Below, piece by piece: positions 5,440 through 8,392 of a stretch of 8,392 nucleotides of DNA (positions are counted from its first letter, which is position 1; every line of letters starts with the position of its first letter). The notes under the pieces were generated by a model. That model was not told the DNA's origin. It ran no database searches and worked only from the letters and a program-made list of their open reading frames with translations. This stretch comes from JACGMN01 sp964522635 (GTDB taxonomy: Archaea > Halobacteriota > Syntropharchaeia > Alkanophagales > Methanospirareceae). The position numbers were made by a program, and so were the translations under genes. The stretch spans positions 1-8,392 of the forward strand of contig CAZFWT010000067.1 in assembly GCA_964522635.1 (NCBI GenBank). Reading direction: 5' to 3'.

Positions 5440-5790
5440 CAGGTCTGTTGCTCGCTCTGCTCTTCACCACCGGAGCTGAGTGGCGGCGCCGACGGGGCTG
5501 AAACGACCTTCACACTCGCTCGAAGAGGTCGCGCCGCGGCACAGCACGGCACAGCACAGCACAGGATTGCTGGTTCATCGTCCATCCATGGGAAGGAAAG
5601 TCTATACCGTCCGTCACGGGCATACCATGCCACGGCGGCAGTACCGGAAGTACGATACTCCAGCGTTGTGGCACCGACGCCACCGCGCTGTGTGTGGGAC
5701 GAAAAACCCGGCACGGGCAAACCGCATTCAGAGCGCGCGCAATCCATTCTGGATCCCTATTACCTCCGTGTGGTTGCTGAGGGGCTTTGA
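5440..5790 (+). pseudogene. Start-less open frame, possible gene remnant
   Basis: A frame runs from just after the TAG at 5437 to TGA at 5788-5790, 116 codons with no ATG. Its last 30 or so codons read like ordinary protein (EKPGTGKPHSERAQSIL then DPYYLRVVAEGL), whereas the first part is low in complexity and overlaps the GCACA array. In-frame GTG codons occur at 5668 and 5692 but lack a Shine-Dalgarno. It may be the 3' end of a decayed or displaced gene. No family is recognised, and the openness could be chance in GC-rich sequence. Competing frames on both strands in this stretch look no better. Confidence 0.2.
5539..5563. repeat. GCACA pentanucleotide array, five units
   Basis: The units are GCACA, GCACG, GCACA, GCACA, GCACA, with a single substitution in the second. 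It is a second period-5 array about 120 bp from the ATGCT array and lies inside the start-less open frame. Confidence 0.85.
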
Positions 5791-6046
5791 ATCTCAAGGG
5801 ATAGGCGGTCGGGCTAGCTTACAGGGCACATCGCCCCCCGTCCACTAAAATTCAGCTCATGAATCACTTCGTGTCTGCTGCTACGAAACAATTCGCTCAG
5901 ATTCCGTGATACCCTCGATTTCTCTTTGTCTTCACAAAACTTCGCGAACGTTCAAGAGTCAAGGCGCAAAAAGGTCTTTAATCAACGCCGCAATAAGTAG
6001 TAAAAGCGTGAGCCATAGCATTCGATCAGCTACAATTCATGCACTG

Positions 6047-6056
6047 TATTTATATA
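6047..6056 (+). promoter_or_regulatory. Archaeal TATA box for the zinc-finger gene
   Basis: TATTTATATA includes TTTATATA, the best consensus TATA box in the window. Its centre predicts transcription start near 6079, just before the GGTGA ribosome-binding site at 6081, giving a leader of about 12 nt to the ATG at 6091. Confidence 0.65.
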
Positions 6057-6080
6057 CTGACTGTACAATGGTAAGAACAA

Positions 6081-6085
6081 GGTGA
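6081..6085 (+). promoter_or_regulatory. GGTGA Shine-Dalgarno that selects the ATG at 6091
   Basis: GGTGA matches the archaeal anti-Shine-Dalgarno and lies 5 nt before ATG 6091. The alternative GTG start at 6082 would lie within this site, so the ATG is preferred. Confidence 0.6.
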
Positions 6086-6090
6086 AAGAA

Positions 6091-6381
6091 ATGACTGGAG
6101 AGAAGAAGGTATATAAGTGCAAATATTGCGGCGAGGAATTTGACAAGCCATTACTCTTGGCGCACCATGTAAGAGCGAAGCATAAGCGCGCGAAGAAGCG
6201 AGAGAAGAAAGGAGTCGAGGTCGAAAAGATGGCCGATCAGGTGAATAAGACCATTGAGGCGATCGGTATCCTGAAGGGGCTGCAGGTCTCGCCTTCACTG
6301 AGCGCGGAAGAGAAGAAAATACTGGGTGACGTCTCAAAGCGGATCGAGGACGTATTGACCTATATGCAGAAAGGCAAGTAG
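6091..6381 (+). CDS. Small single C2H2 zinc-finger protein
   Basis: This 96-residue protein carries one canonical C2H2 finger near its N-terminus: CKYCGEEFDKPLLLAHHV followed by RAKH. The spacing is C-x2-C-x12-H-x4-H, with the core Phe and Leu in their standard places. A very basic stretch (about residues 33-44, KHKRAKKREKKG) follows, then a helical C-terminal half rich in E and K (about 45-96) with a SLSAEEKKIL segment. This suggests a nucleic-acid-binding head and a possible dimerisation tail. Single C2H2 proteins of about this size occur in many archaea, and their targets are mostly unknown; a transcription-factor role is an inference. The ATG at 6091 is chosen over GTG 6082 because of the GGTGA site. 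The gene has its own promoter. Its TAG stop lies in a tetranucleotide array. Confidence 0.8.
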   Translation: MTGEKKVYKCKYCGEEFDKPLLLAHHVRAKHKRAKKREKKGVEVEKMADQVNKTIEAIGILKGLQVSPSLSAEEKKILGDVSKRIEDVLTYMQKGK

Positions 6382-6397
6382 GTAGGTAAGTAGGTAG
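6374..6397 (+). repeat. GTAG-type array on the zinc-finger stop codon
   Basis: Six period-4 units are seen: GCAA, GTAG, GTAG, GTAA, GTAG, GTAG. The stop TAG is at 6379-6381. Stops recur at 6383, 6387, 6391 and 6395, covering all three frames. The array starts inside the last codons (Gly-Lys) of the gene. Confidence 0.88.
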
Positions 6398-6510
6398 ATC
6401 AACGCAGTGGACGCGAAAGCGAGACGGTATCGTTCTCGTTCTCGAGTGACGATCAGCAGACAGAGCAGACGAGACGGGGTAGGGCTGGCGGCTGGCTGAA
6501 GCATAGAAGA

Positions 6511-6530
6511 AGCAAGCAAGCAAGCAAGCA
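6511..6530. repeat. (AGCA)5 tetranucleotide array
   Basis: Five perfect AGCA units lie in the 296-bp spacer between the zinc-finger and DUF2769 genes. A looser period-4 stretch (GGCTGGCGGCTGGCTG) precedes it near 6484. The remainder of this spacer holds one AGCCATAGC copy and T-rich promoter-like segments, but no gene that can be supported. Confidence 0.88.
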
Positions 6531-6624
6531 GACCGCTGAGGCCCTATCCTCACTTATTTTAACGCTGTTAGTGCGGAAGAGCCATAGCCGTGCCGCGTAA
6601 CGAACCGAACAAACAGCGGAACTC

Positions 6625-6631
6625 TTATTTT
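6625..6631 (+). promoter_or_regulatory. Weak TATA-like element before the DUF2769 gene
   Basis: TTATTTT at this place would start transcription near 6654 and give a leader of about 24 nt containing the GAGGTG site. A similar CTTATTTTAA lies at 6553-6562. Neither is a strong match. Confidence 0.25.
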
Positions 6632-6666
6632 CTGATCGCTTTATTGCAGGTGCGTAGTGAAATGAA

Positions 6667-6672
6667 GAGGTG
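6667..6672 (+). promoter_or_regulatory. GAGGTG ribosome-binding site of the DUF2769 gene
   Basis: GAGGTG lies 5 nt before ATG 6678 and is a near-perfect archaeal Shine-Dalgarno. It fixes the start of this small gene. Confidence 0.7.
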
Positions 6673-6677
6673 GAAAC

Positions 6678-6995
6678 ATGGTTGAGCAAAACCAAAAAGT
6701 CCCGTTCACCGCAGAGAACGTTGCGACATGTATCTGCGCGCAGTGCCCGGTACAGACCGGAAGCGCATGCGTGAAGGAGACGCGGGCGAAGGCGAAGGAG
6801 GTGGCGCGGGGTAGCGGCGCGATGCTGAAGCCCGAAGATGTCCCTGGACTGTACTGCGCATCGGGTGTCGCCTCCTGTAAAGACACCGACATGAGGCAGA
6901 TGTGCATCTGTGGCGATTGCCCGATCTGGAAAGAGTACCTGTTAGTGAGCGGCAAACCGCTGGGCTATTTCTGCCGTGACGGCAAAGCACGCTAA
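6678..6995 (+). CDS. DUF2769 cysteine-rich protein (10 Cys)
   Basis: This 105-residue protein of the DUF2769 type has ten cysteines in two C-x-C-x2-C-P clusters: CICAQCP (Cys18, 20, 23, with Cys31) and CICGDCP (Cys76, 78, 81, with Cys99). Cys60 and Cys67 lie in a YCASGVASC segment between them. The pattern suggests metal or iron-sulphur binding, but the family function is not established. There is no signal peptide or membrane segment. A 42-bp gap separates it from the flavoenzyme gene downstream, whose N-terminus repeats the same ten-cysteine pattern, so the two probably form an operon and act together. Compared with that domain, this protein has a lysine/alanine-rich insert of about 22 residues between Cys31 and Cys60. 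The start is supported by GAGGTG. It could be an electron-transfer partner, a cluster carrier or a regulator; none is shown. Confidence 0.8.
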   Translation: MVEQNQKVPFTAENVATCICAQCPVQTGSACVKETRAKAKEVARGSGAMLKPEDVPGLYCASGVASCKDTDMRQMCICGDCPIWKEYLLVSGKPLGYFCRDGKAR

Positions 6996-7013
6996 GCTAA
7001 GTAAGCTAAATAA
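6991..7013 (+). repeat. GCTAA/GTAA array on the DUF2769 stop codon
   Basis: Successive units are GCTAA, GCTAA, GTAA, GCTAA, ATAA. The first contains the TAA stop (6993-6995). TAA recurs at 6998, 7002, 7007 and 7011, and again at 7017 just past the array, covering two of three frames. Confidence 0.8.
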
Positions 7014-7037
7014 CCATAACTGAGCTGCCTCGTATGC

Positions 7038-8392
7038 ATGGTCGAAGATAGCGCGGAAAACCGGGAGAAATGCATCTGCGCGAGCTGCCCGAGTTATCCT
7101 CACGCGTGCCAGGGCGAGGTACTGTATTGCGCGCGCGGCGCGAGCAGCTGTGATATTCCGGTCAAGGGCTGTAGCTGCCCGCTCTGCCCCGTGTATGCCG
7201 AGAACGAGCTGCAGCGCATGTACTACTGCGATAAAGAAGCGGTCGGTGATAGTGGCACAGTCATGCGCAAGCGGCGATCGGACGAAGACGCTGCGTTTTA
7301 TCAGACTGTGGTGGACATCAAGGAGATGGCCGCGACGGGCACGAGCGTGGTGCGGTCGATGGGCTCCCAGAAACAGCTGCCATGCTCGTTACACAACCTC
7401 CAGTTCATCCCCGCACAGGTGCACAGGATCCCCTTAAATCGCGAAGAGCCGGTAACTACCGCGGTGGTTATCGGGCCGCAGGCGAAGCGGCCGCTGAAGG
7501 TCGCAGCGCCGATTATGATCTCAGGCATGAGCTACGGAGCGACCTCGAAGAAGGTTAAGCTCATCATCTCACGGACCGCGGCGCTCTTGAAGATCGCATT
7601 CAACTCGGGCGAGGGCGGCATCCTAGAGGAGGAGCTGAACGTTGCTCCTGAGTACCTCATTGGGCAGTATGCAACAGGCAGGTTCGGTGTGACCGAGGCG
7701 CGCTTGAAGCGCGTGGCCGCCGTAGAGATCAGGTTCGGGCAGGGCGCATATCCCGGTAAGGGCAGCTATCTGCCGGCGAGCAAGATGACCCCGGATGTGG
7801 CTGAGGTGCGTGAGCTAACGGATGATGAAGCTGCGTACTCGCCTGCGCACCACCACGACATGACCACGCCCGCGGAGATCAAGGCGAAGGTCTCGTGGCT
7901 GCGTGAAAAGACGAACGGCGTGCCCATCGGTGCGAAGATCGGCTGCGGGAACGTGGAGAAAGATCTGCAGGTGTTAGTAGACGCCGGGGTTGATTTCGTG
8001 GCGCTTGATGGCTTCGGCGGCGGCACCGGCGCTACCGACTATTACGTGCGCGAGAATGTCGGGATTCCCCTTGTCGCGGCGTTACCGCGTGCGGCGCGAT
8101 ACCTTACCGATCGAGGCATGAACGGTAGAATAACGCTCATCGCCGGCGGCGGGCTGCGCACGTCCGCTGATTTCGCCCGGTGCCTTGCCTTGGGTGCGGA
8201 TGCCGTTTACACGGGCACCGCAGCCTTGATCGCGATCAACTGCGAGCAGTACCGGCTCTGCCATACCGGATTATGCCCGACCGGCGTAACGACGCATAAC
8301 CCCAGTCTTTTGAAGCAGCTTGAGGTCGAAGAAGGCGTAAAGCGGCTCGCGAACTTCATACAGGTAGCGACGGCCGAAATAGCTGAGCTCAC
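7038..8392 (+). CDS. Glutamate synthase-type FMN/[3Fe-4S] protein with DUF2769-like N-terminus, 3'-truncated
   Basis: The frame runs 451 codons without a stop and leaves the window. Residues about 12-64 form a cysteine-rich domain (Cys12, 14, 17, 24, 31, 38, 45, 47, 50, 64) matching the DUF2769 protein upstream. From about residue 150 the sequence is the FMN-binding synthase domain of glutamate synthase: PIMISGMSYGATSK (158-171), NSGEGG (189-194), GRFGV (214-218), the HHHDM block, DGFGGGTGAT (324-333), AGGGLRTSADFA and CEQYRLCHTGLCPTGV. The last has C-x5-C-x4-C (Cys402, 408, 413), the [3Fe-4S] ligand spacing. In the family this domain makes glutamate from 2-oxoglutarate and ammonia delivered by a glutaminase domain. 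No glutaminase domain is present on this polypeptide, as in archaeal split forms; related FMN proteins also act in N-methylglutamate synthesis. ATG 7038 follows an in-frame stop at 7017 and has no clear Shine-Dalgarno, suggesting coupling to the DUF2769 gene. Confidence 0.85.
   Translation, partial: MVEDSAENREKCICASCPSYPHACQGEVLYCARGASSCDIPVKGCSCPLCPVYAENELQRMYYCDKEAVGDSGTVMRKRRSDEDAAFYQTVVDIKEMAATGTSVVRSMGSQKQLPCSLHNLQFIPAQVHRIPLNREEPVTTAVVIGPQAKRPLKVAAPIMISGMSYGATSKKVKLIISRTAALLKIAFNSGEGGILEEELNVAPEYLIGQYATGRFGVTEARLKRVAAVEIRFGQGAYPGKGSYLPASKMTPDVAEVRELTDDEAAYSPAHHHDMTTPAEIKAKVSWLREKTNGVPIGAKIGCGNVEKDLQVLVDAGVDFVALDGFGGGTGATDYYVRENVGIPLVAALPRAARYLTDRGMNGRITLIAGGGLRTSADFARCLALGADAVYTGTAALIAINCEQYRLCHTGLCPTGVTTHNPSLLKQLEVEEGVKRLANFIQVATAEIAEL

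Larger units (their letters stand above)
5169..6090. other. Gene-poor, repeat-rich spacer
   Basis: About 0.9 kb lies between the divergently oriented helicase and zinc-finger genes. It holds the helicase upstream palindrome, three short-period arrays (5287-5334, 5399-5423, 5539-5563), an open frame without a usable start (5440-5790) and the zinc-finger promoter. No tRNA, rRNA, CRISPR or transposase is recognised. From about 5850 to 6040 the sequence becomes more A/T-rich and shows nothing identifiable. Confidence 0.6.
5432..6589 (+). repeat. AGCCATAGC 9-mer, three dispersed copies
   Basis: AGCCATAGC occurs at 5432-5440, 6011-6019 and 6580-6588, all on the + strand and all in spacers. The last two share one more base (GAGCCATAGC). 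The second copy lies about 30 bp before the zinc-finger TATA box and the third about 90 bp before the DUF2769 gene, so a shared regulatory site is possible. Confidence 0.4.

Noticed and set aside
5430..5797. Two - strand open frames of 95-105 codons in the same stretch
   Set aside because: They are antisense to each other's alternatives, show no motif, have poor composition and no ribosome-binding site; they look like chance openness in GC-rich repeats.
5480..5848. 122-codon + strand ATG frame in the gene-poor region (contains VYTVRHGHT)
   Set aside because: VRHG recalls phosphoglycerate mutase, but no other family motif follows. Composition is rich in Arg, His and Pro, the frame has no Shine-Dalgarno, and it overlaps repeats.
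5169..6090. tRNA or rRNA gene in the large spacer
   Set aside because: No T-loop GGTTCGAATCC-type sequence, cloverleaf or rRNA core segment was found by eye on either strand.
5287..6530. Repeat-rich region as a CRISPR array or integration site
   Set aside because: Units are 4-5 bp without spacers, no cas genes are nearby, and no integrase, tRNA target or paired attachment repeats are seen.
6050..6553. 167-codon - strand frame over the zinc-finger gene
   Set aside because: It is antisense to a gene with clear motifs, and its Ser/Arg/Tyr-rich content follows from the repeats below it (for example Leu-Thr-Tyr runs from the GTAG array in a neighbouring frame).
7150..7437. 95-codon + strand frame inside the flavoenzyme gene
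   Set aside because: It is a shadow of the glutamate synthase frame, which has intact family motifs across this stretch.

Overview
The window looks archaeal, most likely euryarchaeotal and methanogen- or ANME-like. The gene content supports this: an EMC3/YidC-like DUF106 membrane protein, tandem stand-alone CBS proteins, a UPF1/IGHMBP2-type SF1 helicase, a single C2H2 zinc-finger protein, a DUF2769 protein, and an FMN-domain-only glutamate synthase. Several genes are preceded by TATA-like boxes (TTTAAATA, TTTATATA) and by GGTGA or GAGGTG Shine-Dalgarno sites. A Methanophagales (ANME-1)-like source is a guess from DUF2769 plus this gene mix and cannot be proven here.

Layout. 1-588: 3' part of a tRNA pseudouridine synthase (TruA). 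712-2462: a same-strand run of DUF106, a two-CBS protein, a possible 20-residue micropeptide with its own ribosome-binding site, and a second, paralogous two-CBS protein. 2568-3153: an acylphosphatase (- strand) and a DUF167/YggU protein (+ strand) diverge from what may be one shared TATA element. 3180-5168: a large SF1B helicase on the - strand. 5169-6090: about 0.9 kb without a convincing gene, rich in short tandem repeats and holding one start-less open frame that may be a gene remnant. 6091-6381: a small C2H2 zinc-finger protein. 6382-6677: repeats and promoter-like sequence only. 6678-8392: a 10-cysteine DUF2769 protein followed by a glutamate synthase-type flavoenzyme that runs off the window and carries a matching 10-cysteine domain at its N-terminus.

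The most unusual general property is a set of about nine short-period arrays (period 4, 5 or 11) confined to spacers. Five of them sit on or touch stop codons. In three of these (TruA, the end of the acylphosphatase gene, and the zinc-finger gene) the period is not a multiple of three, so stop codons are repeated in all three frames. Both ends of the acylphosphatase/DUF167 pair carry the same GCTA repeat.

Functional links: the DUF2769 protein and the flavoenzyme are probably one operon and share a metal-binding-type cysteine module, which suggests an electron-transfer or assembly partnership. The two CBS proteins are tandem duplicates that may sense adenine nucleotides. The other genes look like independent housekeeping functions.
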